Source: an uncultured Prevotella sp.
GTDB lineage: Bacteria; Bacteroidota; Bacteroidia; Bacteroidales; Bacteroidaceae
DNA length: 45,999 bases
Direction: 5' to 3'
Assembly (NCBI GenBank): GCA_900318395.1
Contig: ONKL01000038.1
Coordinates: 1 to 45,999 of the forward strand
Below, piece after piece: positions 17,541 to 24,794 of this stretch. The stretch's first letter is position 1, and each line of letters opens with the position of its first letter. The notes beneath the pieces are model-generated. The model did no database searches and was not told the DNA's origin. It was given only the letters and a program-made list of their open reading frames with translations. The position numbers and the translations under genes are program-made.

Positions 17541-19014
17541 TCTGGCAGTTCTGCTATGGCTGTTGACTGCCTGTCAGACCATCTCCACACCCAAAGACGT
17601 GGAGGTCATAGACGAATGGCCAGCCATCTACCCAGACTATATCGATGTCACTATCCCAACAGATATTGCTCCCCTGAATTTCACGATGCTCAGTGACAGC
17701 GTCACAACCATCGACGTGACGCTCAAAGGATCTAAGTCTGGCAACCTACATACCAATTCCTCAGAGAAAGGCAGCGGTGCGACAGCCGAGTTCGGCCTCG
17801 AAGACTGGCACCAGCTGGTGGCTGAGAACAAGGGCGGAAACCTGCAAGTGACCGTATGTACCGAGCAGGAAGGGCACTGGAAGCAATATCGGGAGTTCAC
17901 AATCCATATCAGTGAGGACTCATTAGGCGCATGGGGCATCACCTATCGACGTATCGCCCCAGGTTATGAGCATTACGGCCACATGGGTCTCTATCAGAGA
18001 AATCTGAGTACATTCGAGGAATCATCCTTGATTGAGAACAACGACCATCCTGGTATGTGCGTCAACTGCCATACCGCCAACCAGGCAGATCCCAGCCGGT
18101 ACGTTTTTCATGTCAGAGGCGAACACGGAGCGACAGCTTTCGTGAAAGATGGCCAAATAGAACTGCTACAATCCAAGAACGAGATACTTGGCGGCGCGAT
18201 GGTCTATCCCTACTGGCATCCTGGAGGTCGCTACTGTACCTTCTCGACCAATAAGACCTCACAGATGTTCCACGCCAGAAGTAATAAGCGCATAGAAGTG
18301 TATGATGCAGCTTCTGACGTCTTCGTCTACGACACAGAGACGAAAACAATTCTCAACGATACAACCGTCTTGCGGAAATACTGGGCAGAGAACTGTCCTG
18401 TCTTCTCACCCGACGGCCAATGGCTCTATTATATGACAGCGAAGAGACAGGTCTACCCTACCAACTACGATCAGGAGAAATACAGCCTTTGCCGTATCCA
18501 TTTCGATGCTGAAACCGGAAAGATCGGAGAAAAAGCAGATACCCTTATCAATGCCAGGCTGACAGGCAAGAGCGTCACATGGCCACGCCCTTCGTATGAC
18601 GGTCGCTATATCATGTACACACAGGCAGACTACGGCTATTTCTCTGTCTGGCACCAAGAGGCCGACCTCTGGCTATTGGATCTGCAGACCGGCGAGAGTA
18701 GAGCTATGGACGAAGTCAACAGCGACCGCTCAGAGAGTCTGCACAACTGGACGCCAAACAATCGCTGGTTCCTCTTCACGAGTCGACGTGAAGACGGGCT
18801 CTACACGCGAATCTATCTGGCCCACATTGACGCAGAGGGGAAGGCTACTAAACCGTTCCTCCTGCCACAACAGGATCCGAAACACTACTATCGCAGCCTG
18901 CTCTATTCGTACAACACGCCCGACTTTACCATCCGACGCATAGAAACAGATGCGAAAGCACTCATAAAACAACTGGAAAGCGATCAGCGGACAACGACCC
19001 AAACCGCCAACTGA
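17509..19014 (+). CDS. TolB-like beta-propeller lipoprotein with a CxxCH motif
   Basis: A 501-residue protein. The N-terminus has a lipobox (LLTAC, cysteine 22). Residues 30-150 are a beta-rich domain. Then comes a single CVNCH (C184, C187, H188) in the context NDHPGMCVNCHTANQADP, a c-type haem-binding consensus. From about 200 on there are TolB/PD40-like propeller blades: VYPYWHPGGRYCTFSTNKT, CPVFSPDGQWLYYM, SVTWPRPSYDGRYIMYTQ, LHNWTPNNRWFLFTSRR. Related Bacteroidota proteins are often annotated as cytochrome c biosynthesis or PD40 proteins, though assembly activity is not evident. The start chosen overlaps the upstream gene by 32 nt and supplies a proper lipoprotein signal. Its stop directly abuts the stop of the convergent mgtC-like gene (TGATCA), with no terminator between. 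Haem attachment is a prediction. Confidence 0.8.
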   Translation: MRKSKISSFCSLAVLLWLLTACQTISTPKDVEVIDEWPAIYPDYIDVTIPTDIAPLNFTMLSDSVTTIDVTLKGSKSGNLHTNSSEKGSGATAEFGLEDWHQLVAENKGGNLQVTVCTEQEGHWKQYREFTIHISEDSLGAWGITYRRIAPGYEHYGHMGLYQRNLSTFEESSLIENNDHPGMCVNCHTANQADPSRYVFHVRGEHGATAFVKDGQIELLQSKNEILGGAMVYPYWHPGGRYCTFSTNKTSQMFHARSNKRIEVYDAASDVFVYDTETKTILNDTTVLRKYWAENCPVFSPDGQWLYYMTAKRQVYPTNYDQEKYSLCRIHFDAETGKIGEKADTLINARLTGKSVTWPRPSYDGRYIMYTQADYGYFSVWHQEADLWLLDLQTGESRAMDEVNSDRSESLHNWTPNNRWFLFTSRREDGLYTRIYLAHIDAEGKATKPFLLPQQDPKHYYRSLLYSYNTPDFTIRRIETDAKALIKQLESDQRTTTQTAN

Positions 19015-19482
19015 TCAGCTTGTCTTACTGCGCCGACGGCCTCGACGGTCTATTTTGTGCAAGAACCAATTAAATGCTTCCAATCCGAAGAGCACCATAA
19101 TCGTCGCAGCGATACTCAAAATATACATACCGCCTCCACAGGCCAAACCGATGGCAGCTGTTACCCATACGCCAGCAGCGGTGGTCAGTCCACGTATCAC
19201 GTTCTCATTCTTATTGAAAATGATGGCACCTGCACCAATGAAACCGATACCCGACACCACTTGAGCCGCTACACGCGACACGTCGAGGCGATGGCCAGGC
19301 TGAGAGACGATATCCTCGAAGCCGTAAGCAGAAACAATCATAAACAAAGCCGAGCCCATCGCCACGAGGAAATGGGTACGGAATCCCACATCCTTGGCGC
19401 GATACTCACGCTCCAAACCTATCACACCACCCAAAAGGGCCGCTACGCAGATACGCAGCACAAATTCCCAAGTCATATCCAT
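19015..19482 (-). CDS. MgtC/SapB-family membrane protein
   Basis: A 155-residue integral membrane protein with four to five hydrophobic segments. The family signature is clear: LGGVIGLEREYRAKDVGFRTHFLVAMGSALFMIVSAYGF, then VSGIGFIGAGAIIFNKNENVIRGLTTAAGVWVTAAIGLACG. Members are linked to Mg2+ limitation, acid or virulence phenotypes and are thought to regulate rather than transport. The soluble C-terminal ACT-like domain of some MgtC proteins is absent; the protein ends in a basic tail (KIDRRGRRRSKTS). The start is 2 nt after the stop of the GNAT gene, so it is translationally coupled to it and lacks a promoter of its own. Confidence 0.9.
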   Translation of the reverse strand: MDMTWEFVLRICVAALLGGVIGLEREYRAKDVGFRTHFLVAMGSALFMIVSAYGFEDIVSQPGHRLDVSRVAAQVVSGIGFIGAGAIIFNKNENVIRGLTTAAGVWVTAAIGLACGGGMYILSIAATIMVLFGLEAFNWFLHKIDRRGRRRSKTS

Positions 19483-19484
19483 AG

Positions 19485-20615
19485 TTAAAGCTTTTTACGA
19501 TAACAACGATGCCGGCGGTGATTGATCGACTCCAGATACTGCCAGTGTGAGAGTACCCCCTCATTGGTCTCCATCTGCGGTCCAGTCTCAGCCCACTCAA
19601 AGCCGTAAGCCTGGAACTGACGGATCAGGTCGTCGAAAATCAATGCATTAGCACCCTTTGAACGATATTCAGGAAGCACACCGATCAGCAACAAATCAAC
19701 GATAGGCGTCTTGTGCCACTTCAGGATCTTCAACAAGTGCCACCAGCCAAAAGGCAGGAAACGCCCGTCGCGCGTCTTCTGCAAGGCTCTTGAGAACGAG
19801 GGGAAGGTAATGCCGAACCCCACCATCTTATCACCATCCATAATTGCCGTCACAAGGTTTAAGTCGGCTATCTTAATATAATCGTTGACAAGTTTATCCA
19901 CCTGTGTTTCTGAGAGTTGCGAGAATCCATAGAGATCCTTATATGTGGCATTCAGCAACTGGAACACTCGCCGGCCATAGTTCTGTTCTATCAATTCGCG
20001 GCGCGTAAACTTATGTACTCTAAGTCCATAGCGCTTCTTCACCATCTCCGTCAACTTCGCAAACTTTTCGGGAACGACCTCGGGCACCTTGACTTTCATT
20101 TCCAGATAATCGTTATCCTTCTGAAAGCCTTCCATGCGCTCCATGTGCTGCGGATAATAGGGATAATTATAATTGATATACATCGTTGAGAGTTGATCGA
20201 AGCCCTCTACGAGCATTCCCTCACGGTCGGTATCGATAAATCCTAATGGCCCAGCAATCTCATTCATGCCTTTTTCGATTCCCCAATCTTCGACAGCCTT
20301 CAACAAAGCCGTGCTCACGTCTATGTCGTCGATGAAATCGAACCATCCGAAGCGCACCTGATGGCAGTTCCAGCGCTCATTGGCGCGGCGGTTGATGATA
20401 GCAGCCACACGCCCGGCTATCTTCCCGTCCTTATAGGCGAGGAAATATTTAGACTCGCAGCACTCAAACGAAGGGTTCTTGTCGCTTCTGAGTGTTGCCA
20501 TCTCTTCCGAATATAAAAAAGGCACAGCACAATCGTTGCCACGATACAAATCATAATAGAACTGTACAAACAGTCCTAAATCTGCCTTCGTTGTCACCTC
20601 TTTAATCTCAACCAT
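19485..20615 (-). CDS. GNAT-family N-acetyltransferase
   Basis: About 376 residues. Two GNAT-like parts are visible: an N-terminal one with KYFLAYKDGKIAGRVAAIIN, and a C-terminal one with NLVTAIMDGDKMVGFGITFPSF and LLIGVLPEYRSKGANALIFDDLIRQF, whose VxPxxRxxGxxxxL pattern is the acetyl-CoA pyrophosphate-binding motif A. Substrate unknown; similar proteins are common in Bacteroidetes. A longer frame starts at a TTG at 20675, but that codon lies inside the -7 box of the promoter (20673-20680), so the ATG at 20613-20615, preceded by GAGGA, is preferred. It is first in an operon with the MgtC-like gene. Confidence 0.85.
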   Translation of the reverse strand: MVEIKEVTTKADLGLFVQFYYDLYRGNDCAVPFLYSEEMATLRSDKNPSFECCESKYFLAYKDGKIAGRVAAIINRRANERWNCHQVRFGWFDFIDDIDVSTALLKAVEDWGIEKGMNEIAGPLGFIDTDREGMLVEGFDQLSTMYINYNYPYYPQHMERMEGFQKDNDYLEMKVKVPEVVPEKFAKLTEMVKKRYGLRVHKFTRRELIEQNYGRRVFQLLNATYKDLYGFSQLSETQVDKLVNDYIKIADLNLVTAIMDGDKMVGFGITFPSFSRALQKTRDGRFLPFGWWHLLKILKWHKTPIVDLLLIGVLPEYRSKGANALIFDDLIRQFQAYGFEWAETGPQMETNEGVLSHWQYLESINHRRHRCYRKKL

Positions 20616-20672
20616 AGTTTCCTCAGGATTATCCTCACTTATCGTCTCGTCTATATCTATATAAAGATGGCG

Positions 20673-20704
20673 CAAAGATAAGGCTTTTTTCTTAAACAGC
20701 CAAA
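20673..20704 (-). promoter_or_regulatory. Promoter of the GNAT-mgtC operon
   Basis: On the minus strand TTTG (20704-20701), 20 nt, then TATCTTTG (20680-20673). The position rules out the upstream TTG start and leaves a leader of about 50 nt. Confidence 0.8.
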
Positions 20705-20745
20705 ATATTCGAAAAAAATGTTCTATTTATCCCAAACAAATATCC

Positions 20746-22659
20746 CTATAGGGCATCAATGTATTCGTAAAGCTTTTTGTAGAAAGGATGACGTGTCAGC
20801 GTGGAGGCATCGCCGAGGATGATCAGTTTCATCCTGGCTCGGGTGATGGCCACATTCATACGGCGCAAATCGCGCAAGAAACCTATCTGACCATCGTCAT
20901 TGGCACGCACCAGCGATATCAGTATGATGTCGCGCTCCTGTCCCTGAAAGCCGTCAACGGTATTCACGCTGATCAGCTGGCGGAAAGGCTTGGCCCAATC
21001 CTTCTTCTTGATCTCACGACGGAGATACTGCACTTGTGCCCTGTAAGGTGAAATGATACCCACATCAAGCCTTTCATCGAGAACGCGCTGTTTTCCGATC
21101 TTATTGAAATACTCCCTAAGCGCCAGAAGCGTCAGCTCTGCCTCCGCCTTGTTAATACGTCCGAAGCTCTCTCCAACAAACTGCTCCTTGAATGTGACAT
21201 CGCTCTCTTCAGGTATCTCGAACTTCGAAGTATCGATCCATGTCATGGGAATATCGAAATCCAATATACTGCGGAACTTCACTTCAGGGGCACTCTCCAC
21301 CTGATTGCCATAGAACCAGTTGGAAGAGAAGCGCATGATCTCCTCATTCATCCGATACTGCATCTTCAACAAGGTCACTACCTCAGGCTTGTTGTCAACG
21401 ATGCGTTCCATCAGCGTCTTGCCCAGTCCGGCCTTCAGGGCCGCAAAGCTCTTCACCGTCGGCGGCAACTGACAATGATCGCCTGCCAGGATCACCCTCG
21501 ACACCTTGCGGATCGGTATCCAGCAGGCAGCTTCCAAGGCCTGGGCCGCCTCATCAATAAACAAGGTGCCGAACTTCTGACCTTCCAGGAGGCGATTGGC
21601 TGAGCCCACTAATGTACAGGCGATGACACGGGCCTCACCGAAGAGTTGGGCGTTGATGCGCACCTCAAGTTCCGTAGCGCGTTCCTTCAGCCGTTCCAGT
21701 TTCTGATGATACTTCTCGTCGCCACGCTTCCGATGGCTACGCAGTTCGCGGATGGCCTTGCGGATGCTCCAAAGCTGTTCGTAGTCCGGATGATCCTCGA
21801 AACGTCGTTCATAAGTGAAGGACAGCATCTTGTCATTCACACGTGTCGGATTGCCTATACGGAGCACGTTGATGCCGCGATCCACGAGTTTCTCGGAGAT
21901 CCAATCGACCGCCATATTACTCTGTGCACAGACCAGCACCTGATTCTCCCGTCGCAACGTCTCGTAGATAGCCTCCACGAGTGTCGTGGTCTTGCCCGTT
22001 CCTGGCGGACCGTGCACGACGGCCACATCCTTCGCCCAGAGCACCTTGTTGACAGCCTCTTCCTGCGTATGGTTCAGATAGGGGAAATGCATGGGCGTGA
22101 ATGAAAAAGTCTCGGCTTTCTGACGCGAGTAGAAGAGGTCGCGCAGGTAGCCGAGCCTGCCCTTTCCCCTGATGACACGGTCGAGGGCGTCGAACATCGT
22201 CTTGTAGCTGGTCTCGTCGAAGAAGAGCTGTACGCCGACATGCTCTGCCGACTGCACGTCGATGAGCTGCCCATTGTCAGGCACAGCCACCACCATCCTG
22301 TCACCATCGACATAGCTGACGGTTCCCGTAAAGTTGAAATAGCGGATCTTAAGCGAACTGGGATTGCCAGAATCCTTATTAATACAAGTGAAAAACGCCA
22401 CAGGTCTGCCGAACTCGAAATTGTGCTCTATCTCTTCGTCGCCCTGTCGGAACACTTCCACCACGAGCTGGTTCAGCGAGTTATAGTAGCTCTTGCCCAT
22501 CTTCAGCGGATACCAGGCATCGCCACGCTTCACCTTCCGCTGCAGTCCCATCTCCTCGGTCTGCTTGCGGAAAGTCTCTTTCTCAGCCGCATACTCCATC
22601 TGGAGCAGCAGCCGCTGCTGTTGAAGCGCCAGTATCGGCGAAGCCTGCTGATTTCCCAT
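20746..22659 (-). CDS. Superfamily 1 DNA/RNA helicase (Dna2/NAM7/IGHMBP2-like)
   Basis: About 637 residues. All SF1B motifs are present: Walker A GPPGTGKTTT near residue 216, Walker B LFIDEAAQALE near 370, GDHCQLPPT, MQYRMNEEIMRFSS, SVNTVDGFQGQERDIILISLVR and MNVAITRARMKLIILGD. The N-terminal 200 residues contain a beta-barrel-like 1B region (RPVAFFTCINKD). Roles of the family range from nucleic-acid unwinding to RNP remodelling; I cannot say which applies. The longest frame reaches 22743, but a TATCTTTG promoter box (22676-22669) lies inside that extension, so the ATG at 22657-22659 (MGNQQASP) is chosen. The transcript would then be nearly leaderless. Confidence 0.88.
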   Translation of the reverse strand: MGNQQASPILALQQQRLLLQMEYAAEKETFRKQTEEMGLQRKVKRGDAWYPLKMGKSYYNSLNQLVVEVFRQGDEEIEHNFEFGRPVAFFTCINKDSGNPSSLKIRYFNFTGTVSYVDGDRMVVAVPDNGQLIDVQSAEHVGVQLFFDETSYKTMFDALDRVIRGKGRLGYLRDLFYSRQKAETFSFTPMHFPYLNHTQEEAVNKVLWAKDVAVVHGPPGTGKTTTLVEAIYETLRRENQVLVCAQSNMAVDWISEKLVDRGINVLRIGNPTRVNDKMLSFTYERRFEDHPDYEQLWSIRKAIRELRSHRKRGDEKYHQKLERLKERATELEVRINAQLFGEARVIACTLVGSANRLLEGQKFGTLFIDEAAQALEAACWIPIRKVSRVILAGDHCQLPPTVKSFAALKAGLGKTLMERIVDNKPEVVTLLKMQYRMNEEIMRFSSNWFYGNQVESAPEVKFRSILDFDIPMTWIDTSKFEIPEESDVTFKEQFVGESFGRINKAEAELTLLALREYFNKIGKQRVLDERLDVGIISPYRAQVQYLRREIKKKDWAKPFRQLISVNTVDGFQGQERDIILISLVRANDDGQIGFLRDLRRMNVAITRARMKLIILGDASTLTRHPFYKKLYEYIDAL

Positions 22660-22668
22660 AACCGCCTG

Positions 22669-22699
22669 CAAAGATACGACAATTTCATGAAAACCCAAC
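22669..22699 (-). promoter_or_regulatory. Promoter of the helicase gene
   Basis: Minus-strand GTTG (22699-22696), 19 nt, then TATCTTTG (22676-22669). Only 9 nt separate the box from the ATG. Confidence 0.65.
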
Positions 22700-22735
22700 G
22701 CACTTCCACGAAAAATGCCAGATTTCTGCTTTTTT

Positions 22736-22801
22736 AGTCCCAACGTGGGAACATCTCAGTCCCAAGGTGGGAATGTTTCAGTCCCAAGGTGGGACTGCTT
22801 C
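22736..22801. repeat. Three tandem 22-bp repeats, each a small hairpin
   Basis: Copies start at 22736, 22758 and 22780. Each begins AGTCCCAAsGTGGGA, so each can form a TCCCA/TGGGA hairpin; the third is the best (AGTCCCA-AGG-TGGGACT). They lie just upstream of the helicase promoter. Confidence 0.85.
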
Positions 22802-22897
22802 TGGCTCCCGCTTCCAATAACAGCAGGTTATTGGCAAATAAGAAACGAGTATTCATCGATAAGCGTACCTTATTGAAAAATAAGTGCCAATTATTGC

Positions 22898-23160
22898 AAG
22901 ACCTAACATGTTTTCCCGAAAAACTCCCTGTACATAAGGCTTTCAAGCATTTTTCAAGCCCTGAAGACCTAACAAAGAGGTAACTAAGACCTAACGTGAG
23001 ACCTACCGTAGAGGTAACGTGATTTCCAACACAATGCAGCCACTTCATGTTACCTCTTATGGTAGGTCTATGGTACCTCTATGTTAGGTCTTAGTGAGGT
23101 CTCAAAACGCCAATTTTGAGTGTAACATTCTGATAATAAGCAAACTGCCATTCTTTAACG
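22898..23160. repeat. Large inverted array of GACCTAAC / GAGGTAAC units
   Basis: Left arm 22966-23018 and right arm 23049-23101 are both 53 nt and form an imperfect inverted repeat around a 30-nt loop. Each arm contains five 8-bp units, either GACCTAAC-like or GAGGTAAC-like, spaced 11-12 bp apart. An isolated GACCTAAC lies at 22900-22907 and an inverted GTTAGGT at about 23160. No protein-coding function is credible here. Confidence 0.8.
23101..23120. repeat. Small inverted repeat next to the array
   Basis: CTCAAAA (23101-23107) and TTTTGAG (23114-23120) around a 6-nt loop, immediately following the right arm of the array. Confidence 0.6.
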
Positions 23161-23202
23161 TTAGGTTTTACAAGCTACGCCCAATTTTTCTTTGAATCCC
23201 AA

Positions 23203-23246
23203 AAATAGTTTCACAAGTCTTGTGAAAGACTATTTCATTTTTTTTT
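23203..23246 (+). terminator. Orphan strong intrinsic terminator
   Basis: AAATAG plus TTTCACAAG (23203-23217) pair with CTTGTGAAA (23219-23227), a GA bulge, then CTATTT (23230-23235). Nine T follow at 23238-23246. No plus-strand gene lies upstream for over 20 kb of minus-strand or untranslated DNA back to 19014, so it should end a non-coding transcript. Confidence 0.7.
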
Positions 23247-23278
23247 GTATAAAGCAATAGATATTCCCAGATTTTTTG

Positions 23279-23286
23279 TATATTTG
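23279..23286 (+). promoter_or_regulatory. -7 box in front of the structured RNA candidate
   Basis: TATATTTG followed by CATCG. No TTTG is found 19-21 nt upstream, so only the -7 half is supported. The start would be near 23291. Confidence 0.55.
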
Positions 23287-23289
23287 CAT

Positions 23290-23660
23290 CGTTTTCTGAA
23301 CAATGCCGAAGCCCAATGGGTGAAGGCTGCGGGACGGGAACCTATATATAGGAAAGGCGTTCTTGTAAAGGACAAACGCGTAAACGCGAGTTCTTAACGC
23401 TTTGTGCTTGACGCATCGGAATCTGGCAGTTCCAAACTAGTAGTCAGGAATCAAAGCAACATTGACGTCCATGGATATGTAGTATCCGACAAATGAATGC
23501 TGACAGCCATTATTGGCTTCGATGCAGTCATCGTCGTTTATATACATATCGGCGTGGGCTTCGGCGTTGCTCGTTCAACTACTAGGGCGATGCCAGAGCC
23601 TCGATGCGTGGGACGAGTGACAGGAAGATTCCACGCTTCTTTTATATGTAGTCACCAATA
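23290..23660 (+). ncRNA. Candidate large structured non-coding RNA
   Basis: This stretch has no credible ORF, is more GC-rich than the genes after it, and starts just after a -7 box. Its 3' part folds as one continuous rod: 411-418/602-609 (8 bp), 422-428/591-597 (7 bp), 437-444/578-585 (8 bp), 455-460/566-571 (6 bp), 474-481/543-550 (8 bp), 487-490/533-536, 493-496/528-531, 505-508/515-518 with a 6-nt loop (add 23000 to each). The rod thus spans 23411-23609. The 5' part contains the palindrome CCTATATATAGG (23341-23352) and GCGTT/AACGC hairpins. GTGAC (23617-23621) and GTCAC (23651-23655) could close the 3' end. A 199-nt rod resembles 6S RNA in size and shape, but I could not assign a family. 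The ends are approximate. Confidence 0.55.
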
Positions 23661-23670
23661 ACTAATGAAC

Positions 23671-23696
23671 CGCCAAGTTTTGGGAGTTTGCTTGGC
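23671..23696 (+). repeat. Hairpin before the 300-residue gene
   Basis: GCCAAG and CTTGGC (6 bp) around a 13-nt loop, 20 nt before the next ATG. It could be the end of the RNA or a leader element. Confidence 0.4.
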
Positions 23697-23716
23697 ACAA
23701 AAATGCTATTTTAGTT

Positions 23717-24619
23717 ATGAATGTAAAGGTAGGTGCAGCTATTATCAAAAAGATAGGAAAAAACTTGGAAGATAAAGCTTGTCTTGTGTTCATTTGCATC
23801 ATTATGTCTTTATCTATTATTGCAATAAACGCATGTGATAATACATATGTAAAATATGTCTCTGCAGATCAAATAGTTGAAGAGTTAGGCAAATCATATA
23901 TCCATTTTGAGGGAATTGGATACATTGAATCGGCTTGGATTTATTCACAATATGCAGAAGACAAGATTGCTGACTTTCACATTCATTTATCTGAAAAGCC
24001 AAAAGACATCACATACGGATTTGATCTCTCCGCAATTAACAACAACAAACATGCTGCCAAGGAATTATTTATGACAGAATTGAGAGGGCTAAAGGATAAT
24101 CATCGCGAACTATTTGACAGTTTGGCAAGTTTTAATCGTTCTGCTCGTTTCAACATAAATTCAGATAATGACACAATTACTGCAATAGTTATTCTGTCAC
24201 CCCATGACATAAAAGAAGCTCTTTCGAGACCTCCTTATAAAGACAATTCCGAATTGGGATTAGATGTTTTTTGTAGAACAATGAATATAACACTGCCAAT
24301 TTTGGTTGACAAATACACGAAATGGATGTCTGTAACATTAGACCAAAACTATGTTATATTTAAATATGAAATAAATGACTCTAATAGTCCTGTATATAAT
24401 TGGAATTTGGTACAACTGAAGCAGGAACTAACAACACAATATGGTCAAACTTTTGATTGTATTGAAAAGATTTTATGGAATGTGGTAGAAACAGACAGGG
24501 GCATGAAATATGTGTATTCAGGCACGTATTCTGGTAAAACTGCTGTAATAACTATTAACGAGAAAGAATTGAAGGACATATATTTCACGTTTTACAGATC
24601 AAAAAGATTGAATTTATGA
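23717..24619 (+). CDS. Unrecognised membrane-anchored protein
   Basis: I do not recognise this 300-residue protein. The N-terminus is basic (1-20), then one hydrophobic segment (about 22-39, LVFICIIMSLSIIAINAC) that is either a signal anchor or an atypical lipoprotein signal ending at INAC-D. The remaining 260 residues are polar and mixed alpha/beta, with no catalytic motif seen (ESAWIYSQYAEDKIADFHIHL; ITAIVILSPHDIKEALSR; AVITINEKELKDIYFTF). Codon use is strikingly AT-rich compared with the genes on either side of the region, which suggests transfer. It probably sits in the cell envelope facing the periplasm. It is followed closely by a broken small ORF and a zinc-ribbon membrane protein gene with the same composition. 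Confidence 0.6.
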   Translation: MNVKVGAAIIKKIGKNLEDKACLVFICIIMSLSIIAINACDNTYVKYVSADQIVEELGKSYIHFEGIGYIESAWIYSQYAEDKIADFHIHLSEKPKDITYGFDLSAINNNKHAAKELFMTELRGLKDNHRELFDSLASFNRSARFNINSDNDTITAIVILSPHDIKEALSRPPYKDNSELGLDVFCRTMNITLPILVDKYTKWMSVTLDQNYVIFKYEINDSNSPVYNWNLVQLKQELTTQYGQTFDCIEKILWNVVETDRGMKYVYSGTYSGKTAVITINEKELKDIYFTFYRSKRLNL

Positions 24620-24754
24620 ATATAATGAAAGAAAGTGTTAGGGCTTATTCAGAAAGAGAGGGGAAAATAAGAGTTTATCCTCTTCACATCTTTAATGGTA
24701 TTATATGCTATAATAGCCATAGGTTTTTCCAAGTATAACTTGGACATGAAATGA
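24616..24754 (+). pseudogene. Possible frameshifted small membrane protein
   Basis: An ATG overlapping the previous stop (ATGA) opens a 40-codon frame to 24738. In the +1 frame, directly after a stop, a hydrophobic stretch FILFTSLMVLYAIIAIGFSKY runs to TGA 24752-24754. Joined, they would make a small single-pass protein with a soluble N-terminus. This could be chance in AT-rich DNA. Confidence 0.25.
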
Positions 24755-24794
24755 ATAATATCAAAGAACAATTAATCGTTAAAGACTGTAACTT

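Noticed and set aside
20613-20675. N-terminal extension of the GNAT protein from a TTG at 20675
   Set aside because: The TTG is part of the -7 box, so it would not be in the mRNA.
22660-22743. N-terminal extension of the helicase (MGLKKQKSG...)
   Set aside because: A TATCTTTG box lies inside it; the ATG at 22659 starts a conserved-looking protein.
22734-23048. Open frames of 104 codons (minus) and 64 codons (plus, 22789-22983) in the repeat region
   Set aside because: They run through the 22-bp repeats and the inverted array, lack promoters and show no protein-like pattern. I read the region as non-coding.
22736-23101. CRISPR array
   Set aside because: The repeats are tandem or inverted with no unique spacers of constant length, and no cas gene is nearby.
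23290-23660. tmRNA, RNase P RNA or SRP RNA
   Set aside because: None of their hallmark sequences is seen: no tag ORF or CCA end, no GAGGAAAGTCC core, no SRP tetraloop hairpin.
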